The notes: generated from the sequence alone by a model not told the origin. Shown: positions 25,225-34,709, counted from the first letter of the stretch. The stretch is DNA of 35,245 bases from Clostridia bacterium DTU025 (GCA_001513145.1 LFSP01000034.1:4799-40043); one strand, 5' to 3'. Program-made: numbers and translations.

Positions 25225-25356
25225 GTGGTCGTGAAGAGACTGCTTCGTTTCATATCGGACTTGTTCGCATCGGTAGCCAGGTCGCTCAAGGACGCCTGGA
25301 ACGCCCCGCTCGCAAGCTCGGACGACGAGCGCCCACGGCGCTCGGGTTTCGGCTGA
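25225..25356 (+). CDS. Possible 43-residue basic, amphipathic small protein
   Basis: GTG at 25225 opens a frame reading VVVKRLLRFISDLFASVARS, then LKDAWNAPLASSDDERPRRS and GFG before TGA. The first 25 residues form a plausible amphipathic helix, and the tail is charged. The purine-rich GGCGGTGAGA just upstream could be a weak ribosome-binding site; GTG at 25231 is an alternative. Support comes from the well-formed promoter and hairpin in front of it. The transcript could instead be a small non-coding RNA. No family is recognised. Confidence 0.4.
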   Translation: MVVKRLLRFISDLFASVARSLKDAWNAPLASSDDERPRRSGFG

Positions 25357-25374
25357 GGGCCCAGGTGGTAGCGC

Positions 25375-27417
25375 TTAGTTGAGCGCACGCGTGGAATTGG
25401 TGAGCAGGCCGCAGGCCTGAAGGCGCTTGAGGCGGCGCCACAGCGTGGTCTTGCTGATGCCGAGAGCGCGGGCGGCTGCGGCCTTGTTGCCGCCGGCAGC
25501 AGCCAGCGCCGTGAGGATGGCACGGGTCTCCAGAGTGCGCAGGTCGGGAAGGCTGGGCGTCTCACCAGGATGAGATGGGGATGCGCGCCCGCTCAGGCCG
25601 GCGGGTGCGTGTTCATTCGCCGTGGCTTCACACGCCGCCTTCGCGCCTGCCACCAACGTGCTGGCGCCGCTCGATGAAGTGTCGGTCGCCAGGGCGTAGC
25701 GGCTGAGGATCTTGTCAACCTCGGCCGCCTTTATCGGCTGGCGTTCCTGGCCCACGGCTACCAGCTGCTCAATGGTGTTCTCCAGCTGCCTGACGTTGCC
25801 AGGCCAAGAGTAGGATGCCAGGCGATCGAGAGCATCCGGCGTGAAGGTGCGGGCCGGTCGCTGCAGGCGGGCCGCAACTGACCTCATGAGGTGCACGGCC
25901 AGCACTGGGATGTCCTCAGGCCGCCTTCTGAGCGGAGGGATCTCAAGGTTGAGCACGCTGAGCCTGTAGAAGAGGTCGTCCCGGAAGGCCCCTTGCTGCA
26001 CCAGGCTGAATAGGTGTTTGTTGGTGGCAGCGATGATGCGCACGTCGATGGGTATGACTCTCGTGCCGCCGACGCGCATGGTCTGGCGCTCCTGCAGAAC
26101 CCGGAGGAGGCGGGCCTGCAGGGGCTTTGACATCTCTCCGATCTCGTCCAGGAAGATGGTGCCCATGTGGGCGATCTCGAAGAGGCCGGGCTTGCCTGAC
26201 TGGCGGGCTCCTGTGAACGCCCCAGGGGCGTAACCGAAGAGTTCGCTCTCGAGCAGGGTTTCGGGAATGGCAGCGCAGTTCACAGCGACGAAGGGCCCGT
26301 TCTGCCTGGCGCTTTCGGAATGGATCCCGTGGGCGAAGAGCTCCTTTCCTGTGCCTGTTTCGCCCTGAATGAGCACTGTGGAGTCGACCTGGGCGAACCG
26401 TGCGGCCAGGTTCACCGCCTCCCTGATGGCGTCGCTGACCCCCACCACGTCGTTGAGCCGGTGCTTGCTGGTATGCCCGGTATCGCGCACTTCCTCCCTT
26501 ACGATGCGTTCCAGCTCGCGGATGCGGGTGACGTCGTCAAGGCTCAACACTGCTCCGACGAAAGCCCCGTCGACAACGATGGGTTCGCGGCGGGCCAGCA
26601 CCGTGAGATGACCGATCCTGTCGATCCACTCGCCCCGGGACTCCAGGTCGAGCAATTCGGCGCCGGTCTGATGCGACCCGAGGATCGTTGACAGGTGCGT
26701 GCCGATGGCTTCCTCCGAGCTAATCCCCACCATGCGCTCTGCCGCTTGGTTGAAGTGGGTCACCTTTCCGGACGAATCCACGGCGACGACGGCATTGGTC
26801 ACGGATGAGAGTATCGCCTTCAGCCGTTCAGCCCTCTCGGCTTCGCTGTGTCGGGCCTTGGCTACAGCCATGGCCTCATTCAGGGCATCGTACACCGCCT
26901 CCTTCCCCGAGCTCAAGGGCACGAAGGGCAGTCCCACCTCGGCTGCGCGCCTCTGAACCAGGTTCCATCCGACGATGGCGCCGACACCTCCGTCGCGCAA
27001 AGACGTGATGGCCTCGCAGGTGTCGTCCCATGACTCCGCCACTCGGGTTGACACCTTTACGCCCAGCACGCCATCGAGGCTGCCCACCCAGCGGATCATG
27101 TCGTCGGAGCCGACGATGCCCACATGGTCTGTGTAACGTTTGGCCTTGATCAACGCCCGCACGGCATCATAGCCAGTGACCCGCACCTTGACCACAGGTG
27201 CCGGCAGCCCGCACCTGTCCATCAGCCTGGCGGTGGTGCCCCTGCTGACGATGACGGTGAAGCCCCGGGCGTTGGCCTCGTGGGCGATCTCCACGGCGGT
27301 CAACGGATTGCCCATCACCACTTCGAGCGAGAGCCCCATCTCCAGCGCTACCTGTCGGGCGATGTTTGCCAGCTCCTCATTGGTGGCTACGAACAGGATG
27401 TCATCGGAAACCTTCAT
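25375..27417 (-). CDS. Sigma-54-dependent activator with PrpR-type sensor domain
   Basis: This 680-residue regulator has a PrpR_N-like effector domain (~8-185; VIVSRGTTARLMD is diagnostic), a PAS domain (~195-300), an AAA+ domain and a Fis-type helix-turn-helix. The AAA+ part has Walker A GETGTGKE (352-359), the sigma-54-contacting GAFTGA (399-404) intact, and Walker B IFLDE (421-425). The DNA-binding end is NKAAAARALGISKTTLWRRLK. An Ala/Ser-rich linker of ~60 residues separates the last two. It is divergent from the CYTH-Ppx-Tct cluster, which has a near-consensus sigma-54 promoter, so it very probably controls it. PrpR-type domains sense small organic acids or their CoA derivatives. Confidence 0.92.
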   Translation of the reverse strand: MKVSDDILFVATNEELANIARQVALEMGLSLEVVMGNPLTAVEIAHEANARGFTVIVSRGTTARLMDRCGLPAPVVKVRVTGYDAVRALIKAKRYTDHVGIVGSDDMIRWVGSLDGVLGVKVSTRVAESWDDTCEAITSLRDGGVGAIVGWNLVQRRAAEVGLPFVPLSSGKEAVYDALNEAMAVAKARHSEAERAERLKAILSSVTNAVVAVDSSGKVTHFNQAAERMVGISSEEAIGTHLSTILGSHQTGAELLDLESRGEWIDRIGHLTVLARREPIVVDGAFVGAVLSLDDVTRIRELERIVREEVRDTGHTSKHRLNDVVGVSDAIREAVNLAARFAQVDSTVLIQGETGTGKELFAHGIHSESARQNGPFVAVNCAAIPETLLESELFGYAPGAFTGARQSGKPGLFEIAHMGTIFLDEIGEMSKPLQARLLRVLQERQTMRVGGTRVIPIDVRIIAATNKHLFSLVQQGAFRDDLFYRLSVLNLEIPPLRRRPEDIPVLAVHLMRSVAARLQRPARTFTPDALDRLASYSWPGNVRQLENTIEQLVAVGQERQPIKAAEVDKILSRYALATDTSSSGASTLVAGAKAACEATANEHAPAGLSGRASPSHPGETPSLPDLRTLETRAILTALAAAGGNKAAAARALGISKTTLWRRLKRLQACGLLTNSTRALN

Positions 27418-27521
27418 CTCTCATCTGAGCCCCCTCAGCCGACCCTTTCGTGCAAGCCTCATCGGCCCTCATCAGTCTTCACGTGGATGATACCATATTG
27501 AACCGCATCTGAAACCGTGAA

Positions 27522-27538
27522 AGTATCGTCTTGATACT
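27522..27538. promoter_or_regulatory. Candidate upstream activator site of the sigma-54 regulator
   Basis: The perfect inverted repeat AGTATC-N5-GATACT lies about 60-75 bp upstream of the -24 box at 27600 and about 105 bp before the regulator's own start. This is a suitable position for an enhancer-binding protein. Related GATAC words occur at 27489-27493 and in the liv promoter region. Confidence 0.5.
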
Positions 27539-27597
27539 ACCGACGGCGGGCCGTGCGGCTTAACCTGCTCTGTCAGGCCTTCGTGCGCTGGCATCAG

Positions 27598-27614
27598 TTG
27601 GCACGGTTTGTGCA
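27598..27614 (+). promoter_or_regulatory. Sigma-54 (-24/-12) promoter
   Basis: TTGGCACGGTTTGTGCA has the invariant GG (27600-27601) and GC (27612-27613) exactly 12 bp apart. It departs from the consensus YTGGCACGrNNNTTGCW by one base. It lies about 100 bp upstream of the first gene of the CYTH-Ppx-Tct cluster. Confidence 0.7.
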
Positions 27615-27716
27615 TTAGTATGTGGGTGAGCTGGCGACTGGGTGGCCCCTGAGGATGGCCCCTAATCCCCAGATCACCTTCGGAACATATATGCGCAAGG
27701 AACAGGAGGGGTGCAC

Positions 27717-28304
27717 TTGGAAGGTAAGATCATACCTAGGTGGGAATGGCGCACGTTCGCCGAGAACCTTGGGGCCGAAGGCCAAAGGGTGCTGACCCGC
27801 GGCGAGGCCAGAGTGAAGGAGAGCCGGGAGACTTACGTCCTGTCGCGCAGAAGCGACGAGAACACTAAGATCCGCGACGGCCTGATGGACATCAAGTCGC
27901 TCCAGGCTGTGAACGAGGACGGCCTCGAGCAGTGGTGCCCCATCATGAAGGAAGAGTTTCCCCTCAGCGCCGACAAGGTCCAGCGGCTGCTTGACGTCCT
28001 GAAGGTATCGGCTCCAGCTGAGCTGAGAGACTCGTACACCTTCGGGGAGTTCCTCTCCGAGCTTGTGGAGATTCATCCTGATCTTGTGGCGGTGGATGTG
28101 AAGAAGCGCAGACACGGGCTTACCATCAACGGCGCGATCGTGGAGTTCGCGGAGACCGAGTTCAATGGCATCCCCCTCCAGACCATCTGCGTCGAGCACG
28201 CCGACCCTGAGCTGGTGATGGCCACCGTGCGCGAGCTCGGCCTCGACCACCTGGAGAACATCAACTACATAAAGGCCATGAAACGGATTGTGGGGATCAG
28301 GTAG
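27717..28304 (+). CDS. CYTH-like phosphohydrolase domain protein
   Basis: This 195-residue protein starts at TTG 27717, 7 bases after AGGAGG; a GTG at 27711 overlaps that site. The charged-strand pattern resembles the CYTH (triphosphate tunnel) fold: PRWEWRTF with E10 and R12, TKIRDG (K51, R53), MDIK (D58, K60), DVKKRRHGLTINGAIVEFAETEFNG and a late KAMKRIVG. CYTH proteins act on triphosphates or polyphosphate. The first motif is WEWRT, not a full ExExK, so activity is uncertain. It abuts a Ppx/GppA phosphatase gene with no gap, which supports a shared phosphate-polymer or nucleotide role. Confidence 0.65.
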   Translation: MEGKIIPRWEWRTFAENLGAEGQRVLTRGEARVKESRETYVLSRRSDENTKIRDGLMDIKSLQAVNEDGLEQWCPIMKEEFPLSADKVQRLLDVLKVSAPAELRDSYTFGEFLSELVEIHPDLVAVDVKKRRHGLTINGAIVEFAETEFNGIPLQTICVEHADPELVMATVRELGLDHLENINYIKAMKRIVGIR

Positions 28305-29231
28305 ATGAACAGGAAAGCAGTGATCGACATCGGCACGAACTCCATCAAGATGTTCGTTGCCGAGATGGCCCCAAACGGAAGCCTCACTAAGATAATCGAC
28401 GTGAACAACATCGCTCGCCTGGGCGAGGGCATGGGCGAGGAAGGCCTGCTCAAGCCTGAGGCCATAGCCCGCAACGTCGAAGCCGTGGACCAGTTCGTCA
28501 AGCAGGCCGCAGCCAGCGGCGCAGGCCAGATCGTGGCGGTAGGCACCATGGCACTGCGCACAGCCAAGAACGCAGCTGAGTTCATAGATGCGGTGAAGAC
28601 AGCTACCGGCATCGATGTGAGGGTGATCCCAGGAGAGGTGGAGGCTCATCTGTCGTACCTCGCTGCGGTGTCGGGGCTGGGCCCGCACGCGGATGCCCTG
28701 GCCGTCTGCGACGTGGGAGGCGGCAGCTCCGAGTTTGTGTTCGGCCGCGGGGCCGAAGTCGACAGACGGCTCAGCATCAACCTCGGCGCTGTTAGAGTCA
28801 CCGACAGGTTCCTCACGGACGACCCGCCCGGCGCCGAGCAGGTGGAAGAGGCCAAGCGCTTCATCATGGACGAGCTCGAGGCCGGCGGCGTCAGGGGCGA
28901 GGTGGGACGTCTGGTGGGCATCGGCGGGACCGTGACGTCGCTGGGCGCCGTCAAGTTCGAGATGGTCCAGTACGATGCAGACCGTATACAGGGGGCCATC
29001 CTCACCGCCGCGGATGTTGACAGGCTCATAGAGCTCTTCATCTCCATGCCCTTGGAGCGGAGGAGGACGATCACGGGACTGCAGCCCAAACGGGCAGAGG
29101 TGATCGTCGGCGGGGCGTGCATACTGCGGTGCATAATGCAACAGCTTGGCGTGGCCGAGCTGACCATGAGCGACCGAGGTCTCAGGCATGGGCTGATGTT
29201 CCAGCTGTTCAGTGAGGGCTCAAACAGTTAA
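28305..29231 (+). CDS. Ppx/GppA family exopolyphosphatase / pppGpp phosphatase
   Basis: This 308-residue ASKHA-fold phosphatase has DIGTNSIKM (8-16) and DVGGGSSEF phosphate-binding loops, ALRTAKNAAEF and IGGTVTSLGA. Only the two-domain catalytic part is present, without the C-terminal HD-like domain found in longer Ppx and GppA proteins. The family removes terminal phosphates from polyphosphate or pppGpp. Its ATG directly follows the CYTH-like stop, so the two are co-translated. The sigma-54 promoter upstream suggests that expression depends on the PrpR-type activator. Confidence 0.9.
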   Translation: MNRKAVIDIGTNSIKMFVAEMAPNGSLTKIIDVNNIARLGEGMGEEGLLKPEAIARNVEAVDQFVKQAAASGAGQIVAVGTMALRTAKNAAEFIDAVKTATGIDVRVIPGEVEAHLSYLAAVSGLGPHADALAVCDVGGGSSEFVFGRGAEVDRRLSINLGAVRVTDRFLTDDPPGAEQVEEAKRFIMDELEAGGVRGEVGRLVGIGGTVTSLGAVKFEMVQYDADRIQGAILTAADVDRLIELFISMPLERRRTITGLQPKRAEVIVGGACILRCIMQQLGVAELTMSDRGLRHGLMFQLFSEGSNS

Positions 29232-29261
29232 CTACTAAGGATCATTTAGGAGGTCAGTGAG

Positions 29262-30227
29262 ATGAGGATCAACAGGGTACTAGTGTTGACTGCTGCTGCC
29301 GCGCTTATTGTGGCGTTGGCAGCAGGAGTGCTGGCCGCCGACTATCCGACACGACCCATCAGAATCATCAACTACGTTGCACCTGGCGGCCTGATGGACG
29401 TTACCACCAGAAAGTTCACCGAGGTTGCCGCCAAGTACACCAACGCCGTGTTCGTCGTGGAAAACCGCACCGGAGCGGGCGGACTCGTGGGAATGGAGTA
29501 CGTATTGAACCAGCCGGCCGATGGCTACACCATATTCGCCCCCACCATGTCCGTGGTGATCCAGGTGGTGGCCACGAGGAGCGACGTCGACAGGTACATC
29601 TGGGGCTTCGAGTGGACCTCGATGCTCATGAAGGACCCCGAGTGCATCATCACCAACAGCAAGCTGCCGATCAACACCTGGGAAGATGTCGTGGCCGACG
29701 CCAAGGCCAAGGGGGGCAGGCAGATCTGGGTGGGCCCGTCCACCGGAGGCAACGACCACCTCATGGCCATGAAGGTGTGGGACAAAGCCGGCATCATGGC
29801 CACGTGGATCCCGTACGAGAGCGGTCCGGCTGCCATGGCTGCCCTCATGGGTGGCCAGGGAGTTGCTTACGTTGGTAACCCCGCCGACATCATGGGCAGG
29901 CCCGACCTGAAGATCGCCGCCGTGTCCTCTGCCGAGAGGCTCCCTCAGTTCCCCGACGCGCCCACCTTCAGAGAGTTGGGCATCGAGGGACTGGACGAGG
30001 AGTCGATGTGGCGCGGCTTCTGCGTGAAGAAGGGCACGCCTCCGGAGGCCGTGCAGTGGCTGCAGAACCTGGTGGACCAGGTGACCAATGACCCCGAGTG
30101 GAGGCAGTTCTTCGAGAACCAAGCCATCGAAGTGGTTCACTACAAGACCGACAGGTTCACAGACATCGTCAGGCAGAACCTCGAGGACGCCGAGAAGTAC
30201 TTCAGGCAGTTCGGAATAATCCAGTAG
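29262..30227 (+). CDS. tctC: Tripartite tricarboxylate transporter substrate-binding protein TctC
   Basis: This 321-residue extracytoplasmic binding protein has a signal peptide ending AAGVLA|ADYPTRP and no lipobox cysteine. The Bug-family signature YPTRPIRIINYVAPGGLMDVTTRKF, whose YPTRPIRII core is diagnostic, is followed by VENRTGAGGLVGMEYV. It captures a carboxylate for the TctA/TctB membrane part. AGGAGGT precedes the ATG by 7 bases. It is 30 bp after the Ppx/GppA gene. Confidence 0.93.
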   Translation: MRINRVLVLTAAAALIVALAAGVLAADYPTRPIRIINYVAPGGLMDVTTRKFTEVAAKYTNAVFVVENRTGAGGLVGMEYVLNQPADGYTIFAPTMSVVIQVVATRSDVDRYIWGFEWTSMLMKDPECIITNSKLPINTWEDVVADAKAKGGRQIWVGPSTGGNDHLMAMKVWDKAGIMATWIPYESGPAAMAALMGGQGVAYVGNPADIMGRPDLKIAAVSSAERLPQFPDAPTFRELGIEGLDEESMWRGFCVKKGTPPEAVQWLQNLVDQVTNDPEWRQFFENQAIEVVHYKTDRFTDIVRQNLEDAEKYFRQFGIIQ

Positions 30228-30268
30228 TCCGAGCCTTCCGGGCTGCCCCATAGTTCGGAGGAGTTGAC

Positions 30269-30835
30269 ATGGACCGGTTCTCTTCTTGGGTGGCTGGCCA
30301 GGGGCAGGTGGTCCTGCCCCTGATCGGCGCCTCCATAACGCTGCTGAGCTGGGTTTTGGCGCGGACCGGCTCGATGCGGAAGTACGCCGGCAGGATAGCG
30401 GTAGATACAGGCCTCGTCTGCATAGGCCTGGTGGCGTACGCGCTGACCTACGGGTTCCGAGGAATGAGGTTCGCTGGAGCCAGCGCCGAGATGGTGCCCA
30501 GACTGTGGGCTGGGCTGCTGGTGGTGCTGGCCCTGGTGAGGCTGTTGCGCGCGTGGACCGGGAGAGAGGATCCCGATCCCGAGGTGGGACGGGTCGACAA
30601 GGTGCTGCTGCTCATGGCCTTGCTGGCAGCCAAGATCGTGTGCATCCCGTGGGTAGGCTACTACATCACGGCAGGACTGTTCGTGTTCGCATGCGGGCTG
30701 CTCCTGGGTTACCCGCACCGCGCTAGGCTCGCTCTGGTGTCGGCGATCTGGGTCGCTTTCTCATATCTCGTGTTCTACAGGCTGCTCACAGTTCCGCTAC
30801 CCACAGGCCAGCTCTTCGCTGGACTAGGCTGGTGA
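30269..30835 (+). CDS. tctB: Tripartite tricarboxylate transporter small membrane subunit TctB
   Basis: This 188-residue protein has four to five hydrophobic segments (near 14-30, 45-62, 78-92, 112-128 and 132-172) and the late GYYITAGLFVFACGLLLGY block typical of TctB. Such subunits are poorly conserved, so its position between tctC and tctA is the strongest evidence. GGAGGAG lies about 6 bases before the ATG. Confidence 0.88.
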   Translation: MDRFSSWVAGQGQVVLPLIGASITLLSWVLARTGSMRKYAGRIAVDTGLVCIGLVAYALTYGFRGMRFAGASAEMVPRLWAGLLVVLALVRLLRAWTGREDPDPEVGRVDKVLLLMALLAAKIVCIPWVGYYITAGLFVFACGLLLGYPHRARLALVSAIWVAFSYLVFYRLLTVPLPTGQLFAGLGW

Positions 30836-30850
30836 GAGAGGAGGGATGGG

Positions 30851-32359
30851 GTGCCAATGGATAGCTTGATTGGGCTTTTTCAGGCAGCACGGGACCTGAT
30901 GGGCCTGCAGCCCCTTCTCCTGATCACCTTCGGTGTCATCGTCGGGATACTGGCAGGCGCCATGCCAGGGGTATCGCCGTCAATGGGCGTGGCCCTCATG
31001 GTTCCCTTCACTTACGCCATGAGCCCGTCACTGGCTCTGGTGTACCTGGCGGCCATATACCTGGCGGCCAACTACGGTGGTGCCATCACTGCGATCATGA
31101 TAAACACGCCTGGCACGCCGTCGGCTGTGGTCACCGCCTTCGACGGATATCCCCTGTCCGCCCAGGGCAGAGCGAGCGAGGCGCTGGGCATGGCGCTGAT
31201 AGCATCGTTTCTTGGCGGAGCTATCGGCACCATTGTGCTGATGTTGTTCGCCGGCCCGCTGGCCAACATCGCCCTGAAGTTCTGGCCTGCGGAGTACTTC
31301 TCCCTGTCGGTGCTAGGACTGTCAACCATCGCCAGCATGGGCGGTGGGAACGCGTTGAAGAGCGTCATTACCGCCGGTCTGGGTCTCCTAGTGTGCACTG
31401 TGGGGATGGACCCGGTGTTGGGGGTGAGCAGGTTCACTTTCGGGAATGTGCACCTGTTCGACGGCTTTGAGTTCATTCCGATGCTCATCGGCATGCTGGC
31501 TCTGAGCGAGGTGTTCATGGAAGTCGAGAGGTTCGACTTCAGGGCGCAGCGCGTGTCCGATACCGGGAAGGCGAAATGGCCTTCCATAGCCGACTACTGG
31601 AGACTCAGAATGTCGATGATACGCTCGTCGTTGATCGGCACGATCGTGGGGATCTTCCCTGGTGCCGGTGCCACCATAGCGGCGTTTATCAGTTACGATG
31701 TTGAGAAGAGGCTGAGCAAGACCCCGGAGAAATTCGGGAAGGGCGCTCCCGAGGGAGTAGTCGCCGGCGAGGCCGCCAACAGCGCTTCGGTAGGCGGAGC
31801 CTTGGTCCCCATGCTCACCCTGGGCATCCCGGGTAGCGCCACGGCGGCAGTGCTCATGGGGGCGCTGATGATCCACGACCTTCAGCCAGGTCCAGAGCTG
31901 TTCACCAAGAACCCTGAGGTAGTCTACAGGCTCTTCGCCGCGCTTCTCATCGGAAACGTGATCATGCTCATCTTGGGCCTTGGTGGAAGCAGGCTCTGGA
32001 TCAACGTCACGCGAGTGAGAAAGGAACTCCTGTTCCCGCTGATCTTCGCCTTCGCCATGATAGGAAGCTACGCCGTGAACTCCAACATGTGGGACGTCAT
32101 GGTGTGCGTGGGCTTCGGCATAGTGGGCTACATACTGAAACGTAACGGCTATCCACTTCCTCCGTTCGTTTTGGGCATGGTCCTTGGAAACATGGCGGAA
32201 CAGAACTTGCGGAGAGCCATCATGATGGCAGGGCCTACCGCCATCTTCCAGCGGCCCATCAGCGTGGCGATGCTGGCAGTGGCTGCGCTGTCGTTCCTGA
32301 TACCGATCATGAGCGCGAGGAAGAAGAGGAAGGCGGAGCAGGCTGGCCTGGACGCGTGA
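30851..32359 (+). CDS. tctA: Tripartite tricarboxylate transporter large permease TctA
   Basis: This 502-residue multi-spanning permease moves the substrate delivered by TctC, driven by an ion gradient. Family blocks include GVIVGILAGAMPGVSPSMGVAL, AIYLAANYGGAITAIMINTPG and GEAANSASVGGALVPMLTLGIPGSATAAVL in outline. The length is normal. GTG 30851 is chosen because GAGGAGGG lies about 6 bases upstream; an ATG two codons later is the alternative. It closes the compact part of the cluster; the next gene is 271 bp away. Confidence 0.94.
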   Translation: MPMDSLIGLFQAARDLMGLQPLLLITFGVIVGILAGAMPGVSPSMGVALMVPFTYAMSPSLALVYLAAIYLAANYGGAITAIMINTPGTPSAVVTAFDGYPLSAQGRASEALGMALIASFLGGAIGTIVLMLFAGPLANIALKFWPAEYFSLSVLGLSTIASMGGGNALKSVITAGLGLLVCTVGMDPVLGVSRFTFGNVHLFDGFEFIPMLIGMLALSEVFMEVERFDFRAQRVSDTGKAKWPSIADYWRLRMSMIRSSLIGTIVGIFPGAGATIAAFISYDVEKRLSKTPEKFGKGAPEGVVAGEAANSASVGGALVPMLTLGIPGSATAAVLMGALMIHDLQPGPELFTKNPEVVYRLFAALLIGNVIMLILGLGGSRLWINVTRVRKELLFPLIFAFAMIGSYAVNSNMWDVMVCVGFGIVGYILKRNGYPLPPFVLGMVLGNMAEQNLRRAIMMAGPTAIFQRPISVAMLAVAALSFLIPIMSARKKRKAEQAGLDA

Positions 32360-32630
32360 TCCGGCGGCGGCATGAACGCCGAGAACATGACAATCAGGGC
32401 GTGGCCATGCAGGAGCAGAGTGCATGCCTGCGGGTCGCGCCCTGTCTGTTTGTGTTCGCAAGTTCTGCGTTTGCGGCGTGTGCGTCTGCAGCTGTGAGCG
32501 CTACTGGCAGAAGGCTACGGTTTCGCCTTTGCCGCCCGCCCAGGGGAGGACTCAGCCCGCATCCGTCTAATAGTGTGATACAGATTGTGGTATTCCCGAT
32601 GTGAGAATGGTCTTCGAAGGAGTGTATGTT
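32360..32630. other. Gap between tctA and the amidohydrolase gene
   Basis: No gene, clear promoter or terminator is recognised in this 271-bp stretch. A long in-frame start at 32601 for the next gene has no ribosome-binding site. Confidence 0.4.
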
Positions 32631-33989
32631 GTGCCAATCACTCTGATACGGAACGCTCTGGTGGTCACGATGGATCCCTCCCAGAGGGTGATCGAGGAAG
32701 GAAACATCCTCATCGAGGACGGCAAGATCGCATCTGTTCAGCCTGCACGCTCCGGGCCCGCGCCTCAGGCCGACAAGGTCATCGACGCCTCCGGGCTCAT
32801 CGCCATGCCCGGCCTCGTCCAAACCCACGTTCACCTGTGCCAGGTGCTGTTCAGGGGGCTGTCAGACGACATGGAGCTCCTCGACTGGCTGCGCCTGCGC
32901 ACGTGGCCTCTGGAAGCGGCCCACGATGAGGAGTCTGTTTACTACTCGGCGCTGCTGGGAACCGGTGAAATGCTCAAGGCCGGGGTCACCTCCATCATCG
33001 ACATGCAGACTGTGCATCACGCCGAGGCGGGGTTTCGTGCCATCGAGGAGTCGGGTATCAGGGCGGTCACCGGCAAGGTGATGATGGATGTTGGAGACGG
33101 GGTGCCGGAGCGGCTTGTGGAGTCGGCGGCGCGGTCAATTGAGGAGAGTCTGGAGCTTGCCGACAAATGGGACGGCGCCGCCGGCGGCCGCATCAGATAC
33201 GCTTTCACCCCAAGGTTCGCGCTGTCGTGCTCCGACAGTCTCCTGAGGGAAGTCGGACGGATCGCCCGGGAGCGCGGCGCCATCATACACACGCACTGCG
33301 CCGAGAACCGCGACGAGGTTCAGCTGGTCATAGAGAGCACGGGAGTGCGAAACGCTGTTTACCTGCACCAGGTGGGCCTTCTGGGCCCCACCACTGTGCT
33401 GGCCCATTGCATCCACATCGACGAGGAGGAGATGGCGCTCCTGGCCGACACCGGCACCCACGTGGCGCACTGCCCAGCGACCAACCTCAAGCTCGCCTCG
33501 GGGATAGCACCTGTTCCCGAGATGTTGGAGCGCGGGATCAACGTCGGGCTGGGCTCCGACGGCGCCGGCGCCAACAACAACCTCGATCCCTTCATCGACA
33601 TGCGCTTCGCGGCGCTCATACACAAGCCGCGGCTGGGGCCCACCGCCATGCCAGCGGCAAAGGTGCTGGAGATGGCCACCATGGGCGGCGCCAGAGCCAT
33701 GGGGCAGGCCCACCTGATCGGCAGCATCGAAGAGGGCAAGCTCGCCGACATAGTGCTTCTTGACCTGAACAAGCCGCACGCCTGGCCCAGCGCAGGTGTG
33801 GACCCGGTGTCGAGGATAGTCTACTCGGCCAAGAGTTCCGACGTGGTGATGACCATGGTGGGCGGAAAGGTGCTGTATGAGGGCGGGCGCGACGGCAGAG
33901 GCCTCACGCATATCGACGAGGAAGAGGTGCTGGCAAGCTGCACCGCTGCAATACACCGCGTCGCGCGCCGAGCCGGGCTGACCGCGTGA
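32631..33989 (+). CDS. Amidohydrolase, SAH/5'-methylthioadenosine deaminase-like
   Basis: This 452-residue metal-dependent deaminase of the ATZ/TRZ group starts at GTG 32631, 8 bases after AAGGAG. The metal site is visible as H66 and H68 (QTHVHLCQ), H222 (HTHCAEN), a further His in AHCIHIDEE or HVAHCPATN, and D310 in GLGSDGAGANNN. The segments LLDWLRLRTWPLEA and AENRDEV fit S-adenosylhomocysteine/methylthioadenosine deaminases; a guanine deaminase or chlorohydrolase-like activity cannot be excluded. It may extend the Tct cluster or be transcribed alone. Confidence 0.87.
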   Translation: MPITLIRNALVVTMDPSQRVIEEGNILIEDGKIASVQPARSGPAPQADKVIDASGLIAMPGLVQTHVHLCQVLFRGLSDDMELLDWLRLRTWPLEAAHDEESVYYSALLGTGEMLKAGVTSIIDMQTVHHAEAGFRAIEESGIRAVTGKVMMDVGDGVPERLVESAARSIEESLELADKWDGAAGGRIRYAFTPRFALSCSDSLLREVGRIARERGAIIHTHCAENRDEVQLVIESTGVRNAVYLHQVGLLGPTTVLAHCIHIDEEEMALLADTGTHVAHCPATNLKLASGIAPVPEMLERGINVGLGSDGAGANNNLDPFIDMRFAALIHKPRLGPTAMPAAKVLEMATMGGARAMGQAHLIGSIEEGKLADIVLLDLNKPHAWPSAGVDPVSRIVYSAKSSDVVMTMVGGKVLYEGGRDGRGLTHIDEEEVLASCTAAIHRVARRAGLTA

Positions 33990-33997
33990 GAGCGCGA

Positions 33998-34036
33998 GGA
34001 CGTGGGGGCGCGAGGAGGTGGGGACGTGGGGGCGCG
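33998..34036. repeat. 15-bp direct repeat
   Basis: GGACGTGGGGGCGCG occurs at 33998-34012 and 34022-34036, a 24-bp period, in the G-rich gap between the convergent amidohydrolase and pyrR genes. It is probably a small tandem duplication. Confidence 0.5.
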
Positions 34037-34103
34037 GGGCGGCATGGTGAGCGTCGGCGGCGCAGCGGGCGCGCCGGGCCCGGCGAGCGGCGCTCACGCG
34101 GGC

Positions 34104-34709
<606 letters not shown>

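Noticed and set aside
27615-29189. 524-codon open frame on the minus strand
   Set aside because: It is antisense to the CYTH-like and Ppx/GppA genes, which carry clear family motifs, and runs through the sigma-54 promoter.
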